A program made the position numbers and the translations under genes. This document shows, piece by piece, positions 45,201 through 53,459 of a DNA stretch of 63,923 nucleotides. Below the pieces are notes generated by a model, which did not search any database, had not been told where the DNA came from, and saw only the letters and a program-made list of their open reading frames with translations. The number at the start of each line of letters is the position of its first letter. The stretch's first letter is position 1. The DNA is from Verrucomicrobiota bacterium (GTDB taxonomy: Bacteria; Verrucomicrobiota; Verrucomicrobiia; Limisphaerales; Fontisphaeraceae), in contig JBAXGN010000013.1 in assembly GCA_037139415.1 (NCBI GenBank), positions 1-63,923 on the forward strand. The letters run 5' to 3'.

Positions 45201-46196
45201 ATTGAGATCCAGCGTGCCGTTGATCGTGACATTGCCCTTGCCGGAGCCATCGGGAATGCGTTCGGCAGCGCCAAGTTTCAGAACCCCGCCGCTGAGGGTC
45301 GTGTCGCCCGTGTAGGTATTGGTTCCCAAGAGGGTAAGCGTACCAGTGCCGGACTTGGTAAACGCGAATTTGGTGTCGTTGGCGTTCGGGCCACCTAAAT
45401 CTCCCGAATAACTGTAGTCGCTCGTGTTAGTGACGGTGAAGGTGACCAGTGTGCCACTGCTATTGACGACGCGGTTGGACGCGCCTCCAACAGTCGTCAG
45501 GCCAGCGACGGTTTGCGAACGGCTGTTCAATTCAATGCGGCCACTCGTTCCGCTCGCATCACCCAAGGTAACGACACTGGTGATCGGAATGCGGTTGTTA
45601 CCCGTATCCAGGCGAAGCGCACCATCCTTGACGAAGGTGTTTCCCGTGTAAACATTCGCACCTCGGATCACATTGGTGCCCGGCCCGGTCTTGATCAGAC
45701 CGCCACTGCCGTAGAGGATGCCCCCATTGGTCAGGAAGCCGGCGGCAATCTGGTAAATGCGATCCACGCTGTTGGTCACCCCAATATTCCAGAAATTGAT
45801 ACCCGCGATGTTGGTGAAATGCCCATTGAAATCCACCGCTTTGCTGCCGAAGATGGCCCAGCCACCGTTGGAGAGCGTAATCCAACCAAGGCTGGTCACC
45901 TGGTTATTGTTGGTCGAGTTTTGCTTCAAGGTGCCGTTGAAGATGAGATTGTCGCCGCTTGCTGGACCACCGGAGGGACTCCAATTGCCAGCCAGCCCCC
46001 AATTCCCGTTGGCCGCCGCCCCGCCCCCCACCCAAGTCTTGGTGGCTGCGGGAAGTTCACCAGTCTGCGCGAATAGCGCCACCAATCCAAGAATGGTTAA
46101 ACTGCGACGAAGGAATTGCCGCGACAGTGAATAACTCCGGCGCATCAGCGCCAGACCAACCATGTTCCATCTAATTCTCATAGGCACGCTTCTCAT
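39210..46196 (-). CDS. Giant surface protein with autotransporter-associated beta-strand repeats
   Basis: 2328 residues. N-terminal signal region (SLTILGLVALFAQTGELPAA) followed by TKTWVGGGAAANGNWGLAGN, typical of this class. Many PATR-type repeats (TGTLTLLGTNTYTGDTTLSG, TLTGNGTYSGGTLLAGG) run to ~1750, then three or more Ig-like domains (ITQSPSSQTVSGGDTVSLHV, ITQQPTPATVLVTISNATDV), a cadherin-like unit (NDEFNYTITDGRGG) and a C-terminal domain ending FYRAVKP. There is no outer-membrane beta-barrel, so it is not a classical autotransporter. The end resembles that of the gene at 62216, and 40.8-41.9 kb is a close nucleotide paralogue of 62.8-63.87 kb. Expression is probably driven by the promoter at 46339-46367. 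Confidence 0.9.
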   Translation of the reverse strand: MRSVPMRIRWNMVGLALMRRSYSLSRQFLRRSLTILGLVALFAQTGELPAATKTWVGGGAAANGNWGLAGNWSPSGGPASGDNLIFNGTLKQNSTNNNQVTSLGWITLSNGGWAIFGSKAVDFNGHFTNIAGINFWNIGVTNSVDRIYQIAAGFLTNGGILYGSGGLIKTGPGTNVIRGANVYTGNTFVKDGALRLDTGNNRIPITSVVTLGDASGTSGRIELNSRSQTVAGLTTVGGASNRVVNSSGTLVTFTVTNTSDYSYSGDLGGPNANDTKFAFTKSGTGTLTLLGTNTYTGDTTLSGGVLKLGAAERIPDGSGKGNVTINGTLDLNSFSETVNGLSGSGIIDNISGGGTSALTVGNNNVSSSFSGVIKNTSGTLAVTKTGTGTVTLLGSNTYSGVTLVSNGKLILGTVHAGGGAITVSDGKTLGFTNTIPGSTLFSPTLNLGSSIGPVTNEFNFGSGNPTAPVVLATNLTVAAGSSVYVNVSGLGLSVGTVTLLGYSNANNVTGTTFVGNTLPSGVTGYITNDTTASALLLVITKVPSLVWTGATNAPNTELVTLTGTGTTNLAFAGVLTNTIVVTDSPFTTTYAAGVDYSIVTAGNVTGIQRIPAGGITDGQSVSVTYTGIGGLSDRWDIGITANWKDIIAGIANPFLSGLVVALDDTSLTNLVTLVTNVSPLSITVSNETKAYTLTNFLGTEQIQGPGTFTKDGAATLTVAVSSNTYLGDTIITKGTFKLGKANVIPDGAGKGNVQVGANGTLDLGGYSDTINGLNGSGTIDNSGVAGVTNTLSVGSNNTAVAFSGTLKETTGALALQKVGTNTLTLTGNGTYSGGTLLAGGTLQLGQDGALGFGALAVANASLATYGGPRNLTNAVSATGSTFGIDTSAGNLALLGPIALSVTTLTKTGTNDLRIASAVPTRSGSIIELYQGGLVLDGGSWTNENSAIRLFANGTDVVRLAITNNASLTVGNVSGSLNLRLGYTAGLTGTNVFDISSGQLILDQYFVQIYVGDTANTFALVNQTGGSVKFQSNTTATAGLLLGSSAGSVGTYNFDGGILETPRVVGGSGTGYFYFNGGTLRPSSSGKASTFFTGVTATYIKDGGAIIDTTNIDLTIAQPLLAGGTGGLTKNGVGTLTFTGTNTYTGATLVNQGHLSINTTHAGGGAFSIADGAQLNLSLASSGTSLNVAGLTVGASGATTLNLNLGAFGNPTAPVINATNLVANGTSTINLAGGNFALGQFPLIAYTGAIGGSGFSSFSLGSLPVGVQGNLVDNAANSSVDLLITFVNPLVWSGLTDTNWNTTGTVNWKLTGSDTSYSDGSGVRFDDSAVQNTNVNLASALLPASVTVSNEVLSVYSFSGPGKISGLASLTKQGAGTLVISNNNDFTGSVTISGGTLVATHSNALGSVAGGTIITNGGTLDVFGSLLNRESITVSGAGVGGNGAIVNNGAAAQNNATRFVTLAGDTTLGGTQRWDVRGTATANAVLGTGGQPYKLTKVGPNFVSLVYAQVDPALGDIEVKEGGLGFEVSTTSLGNPTNTLTIFSNAYVQFWLNTHPLDKNVLLSDGGQIKGGSGTSNYVVGPVTVPGGFGQLGAAANSSLTVASGISGAGGVKKLLPGIVTLTGTNTYVGATLISAGTLVVSNAYSISNSANITLAPGTTFDVSGVANGYNVVAGQTLVGRGTVLGPLAIQPGGQLAIDGASPDTLVVSNALSLGGTTALRLGRIAGVVTNDRIIGVSSLTVGGTLNLSLATNSEALQAGDTFQLFQANTFSGAFASVNLPVLGTGVAWDTNSLLSQGVLAVLHVPVITQSPSSQTVSGGDTVSLHVAASGYPAPVYEWFFNGNTLVGNGATLTLSNVVPAHAGSYYAIASNALGTATSDVAVLTVQGIAPYITQDPASTNVVLSNTVTLVAGVAGNPPLALQWFVNRVPIAGANGGSLSLSNLTCAGGQYYLQASNAFGVSTNSLIAYVTVSDTNLPVITALSVTNIALSLGDSTNVTATLGPAVSCQPATYLWYLNATNFVTNVAALAMTNVQAANAGTYTLVVTNVNGAATSGPVTLTVGSPLQITQQPTPATVLVTISNATDVTFTAAVSNGNSLSYQWYFDTNTVIGFGTTASLTLTNVQKANEGYYSLVVTNPFGAAVTSQVAQLIVNRPPIATNQGATTLINVPLPIPEATLRTNSVDPDNDPITLVNVSTTSANGGEVVWNSTTQVITYTPVSGFTGNDEFNYTITDGRGGFASAIVAIHVSATPLPTLNHVSPPLPGTNGWVTFKFAGEPGQNYAYQRTTSLTISGWTNVSEQVAPPHGILIFTDTNPPPGNAFYRAVKP

Positions 46197-46247
46197 TGTT
46201 CAGGCCACTTCCAGTCGAACTGCAAAACGAGCTGTCCGACCGATTGA

Positions 46248-46273
46248 GTTTCACGCGCCTCTGGAGAGGTAGC
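46248..46273 (-). promoter_or_regulatory. Leader motif LM1, copy 1
   Basis: Minus strand reads CTACCTCTCCAGAGGCGCG followed by TGAAAC: a CCTC-TCCA-GAGG mini-hairpin. It lies 65 bases downstream of the candidate -10 box and about 50 bases upstream of the start codon. Near-identical elements are at 52071-52096 and 61927-61952. Confidence 0.6.
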
Positions 46274-46338
46274 TGACGACCGCTTGGTAGCCATCATTTT
46301 GTCGGCATTTCAAATGCCAACAACATAATACACGACCA

Positions 46339-46367
46339 AATATATAGACTTGGTTATGTTTTCGCAA
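46339..46367 (-). promoter_or_regulatory. Candidate promoter of the giant surface protein gene
   Basis: Minus-strand -35 TTGCGA (46362-46367), 17-base spacer, -10 TATATT (46339-46344). Confidence 0.5.
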
Positions 46368-46942
46368 ATATTTTTTCAATATTTTTTGTCTGGCAGAAAA
46401 AACCGCTTCATTTCAACGAGCATATTTATTTGTATATATCTGCACCCCTATATGTTGCATAAGCTACTCAGTTTCATAACTTGAAAGAAAAGCAGGACAC
46501 TTTTGACGGGTATTATCTTGAGTGGCGTTTGATTGTATCTCGGAGAAAACGTCTGGTTCACTATTTTTTGAGGCAATGTTTCCCCCCCCCGGCATGGATG
46601 CGTCTGCCCAACGACATTATCTGGATTAATTCGTTCCATTTGAGTTTCGAAAGCGACAATCACGCCGGAGACGGTTTTCATGTATGTTAATTATTTCTGT
46701 TGTATATATTAATATATTTGTAGTCCCAAACCAGGCTCTTCACACTTTCCAGGTGGTGATAAGCCTGCCTGTAAAACAACCGATTGTTTCAAGATCCAAG
46801 GCACAACAAAGGTTTCGGCCAGAACCTTCCTGATTGAGCGATTTCGCCACTACCGAATACAACTTGGTTCGGCGGCGCCATAATAGCCTGAAAGAACGCA
46901 GGCAGTGAGCGTGTGCTCGTGGCTTGAGGATGGCCGTTTCAA

Positions 46943-47830
46943 CTACAACGATCCGCCGGAGCGTTTTGGAGCATTGGATGCAGGACGTCGGATGGCGCCG
47001 ATCTTTTTCAATTCATTATCCCAGTCCACGCGGAGCAGCAGATCCCAGCCGGGGTTCTGGGCTTTGACTTCACAGGAACAAGATCCGAGGAGAAACCGCG
47101 TCGCCTCCTCGATCAAATCTTCTGTCAAACGCGCATGCGGCCAGGCGCCGAACACGCGCCCACGACCAAACACCACGGCCACGAACGGCTGTTCGGCGGG
47201 AAAGGACTTCAAACCAGTCGGACCTGCGAGCAGCGAAAGGAACAAAAATTCATTGGCATCGGTTCGCTTCACACGCAGCAGCGAAAATTGCACCTTGAGT
47301 TCCGGTCCGGGGCCCAACCGGCTTTCGGGATCGTTGGGATCCAACGGCGGGAGGCCGGTGGCAGCTTCAAGGAAGCGCAAACGGCCCGCCAATAAACGGG
47401 CGGCAGCTTCGTCCTGATCGCGATGCCCCGACTCGACCAACACCCAGATGGCGGAATCACCAGCCAAAATACGCTTGATCAAATCCTGCCGCGCGGGCGA
47501 ATCAGTGAGGGTTCGGTAGGCCGCCAGGGAAAGCTTCCCCTCCCACACCGGTGCCGCAGCGCCACGAACATGCGACGGAAAGAACATCCGTGTGCTGTTG
47601 GTTGAAATGCTAGCCTCAAGATTCAGGCCAGCGCCGCCGCTCAAATTCCGGATTTCCGTGGCCAGCGGTTCGGTTTGCAGGACTGTCGTCGGTGCTTCAA
47701 GCCGGAACGCATCCGCCGGCCAGCGATCCAATGCGTAGCGAAAGACCGGGATGTCGCAGCCGAAGATGGCCGGCCCACCGAGCGCCAAGGCTAAGGCAAG
47801 ACCGGTGGTTTTGGGGGTTGTCCGTAGCAT
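46943..47830 (-). CDS. Exported protein of unknown function (CxxPVFRYALxRW family)
   Basis: Starting at the ATG at 47830 the product is 295 residues; the open frame begins 21 codons earlier inside the neighbouring gene. N-terminal hydrophobic segment (TTGLALALALGGPAIFGC) could be a signal with a lipobox-like IFGC. The mature start CDIPVFRYALDRWPADAFRL is a motif I recall from planctomycete and verrucomicrobial proteins of unknown function. The middle part is thioredoxin-like in feel (SAIWVLVESGHRDQDEAAAR, FVAVVFGRGRVFGA) but lacks a CxxC. It overlaps the 3' end of the PQQ/LamG gene by 40 bases, so the pair is cotranscribed. Confidence 0.75.
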   Translation of the reverse strand: MLRTTPKTTGLALALALGGPAIFGCDIPVFRYALDRWPADAFRLEAPTTVLQTEPLATEIRNLSGGAGLNLEASISTNSTRMFFPSHVRGAAAPVWEGKLSLAAYRTLTDSPARQDLIKRILAGDSAIWVLVESGHRDQDEAAARLLAGRLRFLEAATGLPPLDPNDPESRLGPGPELKVQFSLLRVKRTDANEFLFLSLLAGPTGLKSFPAEQPFVAVVFGRGRVFGAWPHARLTEDLIEEATRFLLGSCSCEVKAQNPGWDLLLRVDWDNELKKIGAIRRPASNAPKRSGGSL

Positions 47831-50800
47831 CGAATTTTTCCGTCCGTGGTCACAATAAAGATGCGGCCTTGGGCGACCGATACGCCATCCCAAACCGGTG
47901 GGCTATCAATGGTAAAATCACGCGCAACCTGGCCGTTGCCAGAATTGAATATTTTCACGAGCGCCCCACGCTGGCCATTTAAACTCGCGTCTTGTTCTTC
48001 AAGCTCCTTCTGGACGGTCGGATCCTTTTTTGTGAGCCGCTCAAAGATTTGTTCTTCGTTGACAAGATCCGGAGGACCAGCCACGACCAAGTTGGTGCCG
48101 GCCATGGAGAGTCCACGCGTGGAGACTGGGACATAAGTGTTCCAGTCATATTTTACAAAGGTGCCGCCACCTCGCTGGAGGGCGGCGGAGCCCGCAGGGC
48201 CAGTCTGACGAGCTACGGCGTTGGAACCGCTGGAAACGGGCGGCTTTGCGGGCGCGGCCTTTTCGCCAATTTTGCTCTCTTTGGAAGGCGCCGCCCCCAA
48301 GGCTCCGGCGCGTGTCAAATCCCCTTGATCGGTGGGCAACGGAACTGCGGACGCGACACTTGGAGTTACGTTCGTTGAAGCAGCAACGGCCGGTGGAGTC
48401 AGTTTGTGGAACCATAGTGCCGCCCCGTGCTTGCCCTTGCCAACATCCACGCCGGTGAGGACACCATTGATGTGGTTGGTGGAATCGTCGCGGGCGTCGT
48501 TATTGTCGAAGGAACAGGCGATGATCGCTCCCTTGGCTGAGTGGGCGTCAGCCACGAGCGCGCGTTGCTGGATTTCCTCAGTGCCAAGGGCACGGTAATA
48601 AATCACGACTTCGTCAATCAACCCGGCGTAAGGATTGTCTTCCTCGTAGTCGCCAACCGAACCGCGGGTATCCACTCCGAATTCGAGTGGTTGCGCCGGC
48701 TTTGCCTCGAGCAGGGAAGTAGCCGTGCCAGAGTTGACGAAATGGCCATCCACGTAAAGGCGGATGGCACGGTCGGTGTCGAGTACGCCTGCCAGATGAT
48801 GCCACCCAGCGCAGAGCGGGGAAAGCGCGGTGACCGAGGTGAGGTCGCCATGATTACGGATGTGGAAGACCGGAGCGCCATCACGCAGGGAAAGCGCGTA
48901 ACCATACGCCGGTCCGCCGTGGGCAATAATAACACCGTTGGCGCTGTCTGGCAGAACCCAAGCCTCAACCGTGATCCCCTTGCCTGCCGGATTCAACCGT
49001 GCGTCATCGGGGAATCGAACCCCAGGAAATTTATCCTCAACCGTCACGGTCGCATTCGTGGCGCCTCTGCCTTGACGGTTGCGGCGGTTAGCCTGCCGGT
49101 TTGGGGCTTCGAGTTGCGGTTGAACATCCGGCGCCACGCGACTCGACGAGAATAGTTGATTTTGCATCGTCGTGGTCCACTTGAGATATTGTGGTTCCCG
49201 TCCATATCCAAAGACCTTCTCATCGTCGAACACGAGCAGGCGTCCCGACGGAGCATACTTGCCCGCCTGAAAATAGCCGCTGTGGCCGCCAGAAAAACTT
49301 TTACCGTAAACCCAGTAACTGCGGTGGAAGAGCGCCTCGTCCAGAAAGCCGGTGGGCGAAAAGAGGTGGGCTCCCTCACCTTTTTGGGCGGCGCCCTGTT
49401 CGACCGCGTTGCCGGACACCGGGCCAATATCCACGCGTTTGCCGTCAGTGCCGATTTTCTGGGTGCGCAGGTAGGTCCACTTGCCATCACTCACCAAAAT
49501 GTCATTCAAACCGACCGGCATCTGCAGCGTCTTGATCCGCAACTGGAGATCGCCACCAGTTTCAGGATCCACCTTATCGTAGGTTTGTTCAATCAGCTTC
49601 TTACCCGTCGCCGCGTCAAGTTTGAAGAATCGCAATCCGCCATCGAGGAACACCGACCGACCCGTCACAAAACTAACCTGATCCTTTTCCACCAGTACGC
49701 TGCCGGGAACTGGCTGCACGCTCTCCAGTTGTTCAAAGGCAAACATCCGCTGGTCAGGATAAGGCCCGTACCGCCAGACTAAAGCACCGTCGTCCGCCCG
49801 CAACGCATAAACGCTGCCATCGCGGCTGCCGAACAGTACACGCCCCTTCCAATAAGTTGGGGGCGAATCCACCCGTCCACCCGCGATGAAATGCCACAGC
49901 GGTTTGCCAGTATTGAGGTCAAGGGCGAAAACCGTGCCGGTGTCAACTTGCGCGACAAAGGCTTTCCCATTAGCCACCGTCAGCGCGCTCAACCTCCCGC
50001 CGAGCGGAACATCCCAGGCCTGCGAGAGGTCCTCGCTTAGCGATTGATCCGAAAAGCCGCTCCGTTGCGTGTCGTGCCGGAAGGTGGGCCAGTCGAGCAG
50101 GCTCGGTTCGGCTCCGAGCGCCGCGTCGTAGGCTGGACCGCGTTCGAGACGTTGGTCGTCGGGCAACGGATTCGGAGCCTGGCTGGCGCGACGTGGTGCC
50201 AAGGCGTTGAGTCCGTCCAGCTTGGCCTCGGGATAACATGCGCAATTATGCGGTCCGGCGTAAATCAAGCCATTGGCGGGCATGGAACCGTAAAGACAGG
50301 CTGCACGCACCCAATGGTTAATTTCCCAGTGCTTGGCTTTAAAATCAACAAACTCAATGCCGGTGCGGGAGGGGATGATGAAGCGTTCCGTAGCCTTGGC
50401 AATATAGCAACGATGATGAAACCAATACGTATCCACGTCGGGCAGGAAACGGCTCTTGATCTCACCGGTTTCCGGTTCGCGACCGATAAACTCGCCGGAC
50501 ATGTTTCCTGAAATGGTCGGGGCGTTCCAGAGCAGTCCGCCCGCCAGAATCAAATCTTCCGGCGAACGGTAACCCGATTTGCTGTGTGGCGCGTTCCACA
50601 GCTCTTTCCCACTCCTGGCATCGAAGCTTTTCATCGCTCCGTCACCGCCAGCGTAGAGCACCAGGTTACTGTATAGAATCAAGCGTGGACCGAAATTATA
50701 TTCAAACAATTGCCGACGACCGGCAGGCGCCGACGACCAAGTCGGATTGCCGGTCGCAGCATCCAGGCTGATCAGTTTCTCTCCGTCGTGATAAACGACT

Positions 50801-52011
50801 CGTTTGCCATCAGCCGCGAGCGTGAGCGGCGCAATTTTACCTTCCTTCTTCCACAGCACCCGTCCGGTCGTCGCTTGCACGGCCTGAAGTTCGCGCGGCT
50901 TCGCATCCCAGTTGAACTCCGTCTCGACGCGCCGCTGGTCACCGGTGTTGAGTTTGGGAGCGAAGTCTTCAAGCGTCCAATTCCTTGGATTGACCAGAAC
51001 ATAAAGAACTCCGTCCACGTTTAGGATTTCCTCGGCGCCTTTTGTGCTTGGGTAAACGTGCAGCGTACGGCCTGAGGCCCCATCCAACTTGCTGACGGGT
51101 GCATCTATGGAAAGAGTAACATAAACATGATCGCCCTCGGCAACCAACCGCCGGGCTAGCTGTGTGGGACCGGACTTCAGTGGCCAGAGGTGCGGCTGCC
51201 AGTGGGGAATCTCATTTGTCCACAAGATGGTCCCGTTGAAAGCATCCCGGGCCGTGAGCACCCAATGGGCCGGCAGCAAAACCGAAGACCGGGAACCTTG
51301 ATCCATGATATAGTAGAGTCTGCCTCCCGCCGACACTTGGGCGCTGAGACTCGACATGCGATCATGATGCCGCGACCACCGGGGACTGCCAATCCACTGG
51401 TATCCTTCAGGTGATGCCACTTGCAAATCTCGCGATACGGCGTTGCCTCTGGCGTCATAGTAGTAGTGCGTCCAGTCATCTATGTCCGTGGGGCGCGGCT
51501 TCACCAACTTCCGCCACTCCCCCCCCTCTTTGAAATAGGCGACGCCATCGGGAACCAGTACTCGCAAAACTTCGTCGCGAGAGACACCATCAAGCTCCCC
51601 GGCAACCAACAAGTTGACCAGATTATCAATGTAGGGCAGCGAACCTGGACGCCAGAGGTCCACCGTGACCTGCCCGTTTAGTTTCTCAGCGAGCAACCAT
51701 TCGCGCGATGACTGCACCTTTGCGGCATCGTGCTCCAACCCTTGCACTTGATAACTGGCATTGCGTCGAAGCGCCGCCGTCAATTGCGCGTCCCCCGATC
51801 CCAAGTGCACAACGAAGCCGCCCTTTACACCGGTCGCGTCAATGATGCGAGCGGCTTCCGTCTCAGCGGTTGGACTGGCCGCGCACATGGATGAAGCCCC
51901 GGTAACAACGATGGCAAGGCATGCTGCCAGCGAGTGACCCAGGGTGGAGAAACGGCGAATATTTCGCCATACAGGCGAATCGAAAGAAACTTTTCTTAAT
52001 TGTGTTTGCAT
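47791..52011 (-). CDS. Exported PQQ-like beta-propeller/LamG protein with degenerate methyltransferase-like N-terminus
   Basis: Starting at the ATG at 52011, 1406 residues. Signal segment (LAACLAIVVTGASSMCAA), then a Rossmann-like stretch (GVKGGFVVHLGSGDAQLTAA, VRVLVPDGVAYFKEGG order) resembling a class I methyltransferase core whose SAM site looks weak. Residues ~150-650 and ~680-930 are PQQ/quinoprotein-type propeller blades (VLTARDAFNGTILWTNEI, GTVFALDLNTGKPLWHF, GSVYALRADDGALVWRYG). Residues ~1040-1190 are a LamG domain (AGWHHLAGVLDTDRAIRLYV), and final blades end at IRCYG. Combination proteins like this are frequent in Planctomycetes/Verrucomicrobia; no enzymatic role is established. Preceded by promoter and LM1. 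Confidence 0.85.
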   Translation of the reverse strand: MQTQLRKVSFDSPVWRNIRRFSTLGHSLAACLAIVVTGASSMCAASPTAETEAARIIDATGVKGGFVVHLGSGDAQLTAALRRNASYQVQGLEHDAAKVQSSREWLLAEKLNGQVTVDLWRPGSLPYIDNLVNLLVAGELDGVSRDEVLRVLVPDGVAYFKEGGEWRKLVKPRPTDIDDWTHYYYDARGNAVSRDLQVASPEGYQWIGSPRWSRHHDRMSSLSAQVSAGGRLYYIMDQGSRSSVLLPAHWVLTARDAFNGTILWTNEIPHWQPHLWPLKSGPTQLARRLVAEGDHVYVTLSIDAPVSKLDGASGRTLHVYPSTKGAEEILNVDGVLYVLVNPRNWTLEDFAPKLNTGDQRRVETEFNWDAKPRELQAVQATTGRVLWKKEGKIAPLTLAADGKRVVYHDGEKLISLDAATGNPTWSSAPAGRRQLFEYNFGPRLILYSNLVLYAGGDGAMKSFDARSGKELWNAPHSKSGYRSPEDLILAGGLLWNAPTISGNMSGEFIGREPETGEIKSRFLPDVDTYWFHHRCYIAKATERFIIPSRTGIEFVDFKAKHWEINHWVRAACLYGSMPANGLIYAGPHNCACYPEAKLDGLNALAPRRASQAPNPLPDDQRLERGPAYDAALGAEPSLLDWPTFRHDTQRSGFSDQSLSEDLSQAWDVPLGGRLSALTVANGKAFVAQVDTGTVFALDLNTGKPLWHFIAGGRVDSPPTYWKGRVLFGSRDGSVYALRADDGALVWRYGPYPDQRMFAFEQLESVQPVPGSVLVEKDQVSFVTGRSVFLDGGLRFFKLDAATGKKLIEQTYDKVDPETGGDLQLRIKTLQMPVGLNDILVSDGKWTYLRTQKIGTDGKRVDIGPVSGNAVEQGAAQKGEGAHLFSPTGFLDEALFHRSYWVYGKSFSGGHSGYFQAGKYAPSGRLLVFDDEKVFGYGREPQYLKWTTTMQNQLFSSSRVAPDVQPQLEAPNRQANRRNRQGRGATNATVTVEDKFPGVRFPDDARLNPAGKGITVEAWVLPDSANGVIIAHGGPAYGYALSLRDGAPVFHIRNHGDLTSVTALSPLCAGWHHLAGVLDTDRAIRLYVDGHFVNSGTATSLLEAKPAQPLEFGVDTRGSVGDYEEDNPYAGLIDEVVIYYRALGTEEIQQRALVADAHSAKGAIIACSFDNNDARDDSTNHINGVLTGVDVGKGKHGAALWFHKLTPPAVAASTNVTPSVASAVPLPTDQGDLTRAGALGAAPSKESKIGEKAAPAKPPVSSGSNAVARQTGPAGSAALQRGGGTFVKYDWNTYVPVSTRGLSMAGTNLVVAGPPDLVNEEQIFERLTKKDPTVQKELEEQDASLNGQRGALVKIFNSGNGQVARDFTIDSPPVWDGVSVAQGRIFIVTTDGKIRCYGQPPKPPVLP

Positions 52012-52070
52012 AGGCGCGCTATCAGTTTCGGTCAAGACCATTTGGGAACCATTCCCAAACAAACTGGGGA

Positions 52071-52096
52071 GTCATGCGCGCCCCTGGAGAGGTAGC
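52071..52096 (-). promoter_or_regulatory. Leader motif LM1, copy 2
   Basis: Minus strand reads GCTACCTCTCCAGGGGCGCG then CATGAC; 63 bases downstream of the candidate -10 box at 52160 and about 60 bases upstream of the chosen start at 52011. Confidence 0.6.
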
Positions 52097-52159
52097 AACC
52101 GATTCATTCCCAGCTCGAATGTATTGCAGCCAAAGTTACTTACCGCAATAACTTTAGTT

Positions 52160-52188
52160 ACTCTAGTGTATAAGTGTAGATTTGTCAA
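52160..52188 (-). promoter_or_regulatory. Candidate promoter of the PQQ/LamG gene
   Basis: Minus-strand -35 TTGACA (52183-52188), 17-base spacer, -10 TAGAGT (52160-52165). The rest of 52012-52514 holds no gene; a plus-strand TTGACA at 52334-52339 followed by TATTATAG may belong to the EF-hand gene, but the spacing is short. Confidence 0.5.
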
Positions 52189-52514
52189 CAACCAACTGAT
52201 AAAAATTAGCCGGTCAGAATCCTGGATCGGCAAAATTTTCGAATTCCTTGAGAAAAAGACGCTATCGAAACGATTGGAACCGGGCTTCTGTTTTTCCTAA
52301 AAACGGCTGTTTTGAAAAAAATGAAAAAAGAATTTGACAATGTACAGTAGTATTATAGATTTTCTCATGATTAGTGTCAACGACGCAAAGTGTCGTCGGT
52401 GGAAATCCAGCCAGGCAGTCGGGGCGGCTATCACTACAGATACGTATGAACTCGATCGAATGGCTGGAGATCTGCACTAACAAAACAACAATGCAGTTAA
52501 GCAAAACATATCGT

Positions 52515-52751
52515 ATGAAGAAACTAGTAACATTCGCGCTGGCGCTTCTTTGCGCCGTAGCCATCAATGCCTATGCTGGCGAAGGCAAGAAGTCCCAGCT
52601 CACTGACGAACAGAAGGCACAGGAGAAAACCTTGTTGGACAAATACGACAAGAACAAGGACGGAAAGATTGATAAAGAGGAGAAAGCGGCTTTCAGCCCT
52701 GAGGATAAGGAAGCTTGGGACAAACTCCACCCGCACAAAAAGAAAAATTGA
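52515..52751 (+). CDS. Small exported EF-hand protein
   Basis: The ATG at 52515 gives a 78-residue product with a clean signal peptide (MKKLVTFALALLCAVAINAY, cut after AYA). The open frame extends 47 codons upstream, but only this Met fits. The mature part is highly charged and has one canonical EF-hand calcium loop (DKNKDGKIDKEE) flanked by helices (ALLDKY-like LLDKY and EEKAAF), and a Lys-rich tail. Calcium binding is likely; role unknown. A strong terminator follows at 52817. Confidence 0.85.
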   Translation: MKKLVTFALALLCAVAINAYAGEGKKSQLTDEQKAQEKTLLDKYDKNKDGKIDKEEKAAFSPEDKEAWDKLHPHKKKN

Positions 52752-52816
52752 TAACCAAACCTGTCTGATTGCGTGGACCAGCATTGGCTGGGAGTAAAAC
52801 CGAATATGGCTCACCT

Positions 52817-52854
52817 AACATCACCATGGCTTTGGAACCATGGTGATGTTTTTA
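52817..52854 (+). terminator. Intrinsic terminator of the EF-hand gene
   Basis: A perfect 11-base stem CATCACCATGG/CCATGGTGATG with an 8-base loop followed by five T residues, 66 bases beyond the EF-hand stop codon. Confidence 0.9.
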
Positions 52855-52982
52855 CTCAACAACAGATAGGCGTTAAACTGATGGAACCGTGCTAATTAAT
52901 TTAACCCGAACTTGACTTGAAAAATTGGATGATGTGGTTGGTCATCAGAAACCAGCCGAAGAGGCCACGGTAGAACGGTGGT

Positions 52983-53010
52983 AGCTACCTCTCGTGAGGC
53001 GCATGAAACA
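52983..53010 (+). promoter_or_regulatory. LM1-like element upstream of the DUF2325 gene
   Basis: Plus strand reads GCTACCTCTCGTGAGGCGC then ATGAAACAGG. It shares the stem and the GAGGCGC..TGAAAC part with LM1 but differs in the loop. About 150 bases upstream of the gene at 53157; the intervening leader contains CCGGACGTGGTCCG and GGGAGTTCCC hairpins. The stretch 52855-53156 otherwise holds no gene. Confidence 0.45.
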
Positions 53011-53156
53011 GGATTGGGCAAGGGGAGTTCCCAAGCCCGGACGTGGTCCGAAACAACGACATGCCTTATGAGAGACAATGATAAAATTCACGGTCCAGCT
53101 TTTCAGAGCTGGAATCACCCACCGACAAACCCTTGGGTACCTGAACGGAGGACCAT

Positions 53157-53459
53157 ATGCGGGTAACCCTTATTGGTGGCATGGACCGATTGGCGCGACA
53201 CTATCTGAAAGCGGCGCAGGAGGTGGGTGTTGACTTGCGGATCTTCAACCGTCCTGAGGCCGGGCTTGCCCAGAGGATTCATGGTAGCCAGGCCGTTGTC
53301 CTCTTCACGGGCAAGGTTTCCCACCAGGCCCGCGACCTGGCCATGGGGATTGCCAAAGCGCACGCCATTCCCGTTTATCAGTACCACAGTTGCGGTGTCT
53401 GCACCCTGCGCAAGTGCCTGAGCTGCTTGGGCGGGACCGGAATGGCCGCGCGCAGCTAA
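53157..53459 (+). CDS. DUF2325-domain protein with Cys-rich tail
   Basis: 100 residues, start supported by GGAGG eight bases upstream. A small Rossmann-like fold (MRVTLIGGMDRLARHYLKAA; VVLFTGKVSHQARDLAMGIA; AIPVYQYHS), matching DUF2325, where the SHQA segment is conserved. The C-terminus carries three Cys in CGVCTLRKCLSC (four in total), which could bind metal or sense redox. Length is normal for the family. Function unknown. Confidence 0.75.
   Translation: MRVTLIGGMDRLARHYLKAAQEVGVDLRIFNRPEAGLAQRIHGSQAVVLFTGKVSHQARDLAMGIAKAHAIPVYQYHSCGVCTLRKCLSCLGGTGMAARS

Larger units (their letters stand above)
46197..46942. other. Intergenic region upstream of the giant surface protein
   Basis: No gene seen apart from short open frames without family resemblance. 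It holds the leader motif and promoter of the 39210-46196 gene, a GGCATTT/AAATGCC hairpin near 46305-46320 within that leader, and an AT-rich stretch (46360-46450). Nothing recognised between ~46700 and 46940. Confidence 0.55.

Noticed and set aside
43935-45398. 487-codon plus-strand open frame inside the giant repeat protein gene
   Set aside because: Antisense to tandem beta-strand repeats, which keep the complement open; no signal, motif or ribosome site.
46448-46690. Short frames on both strands upstream of the giant surface protein
   Set aside because: Mutually antisense, AT-rich, no homology; treated as intergenic.
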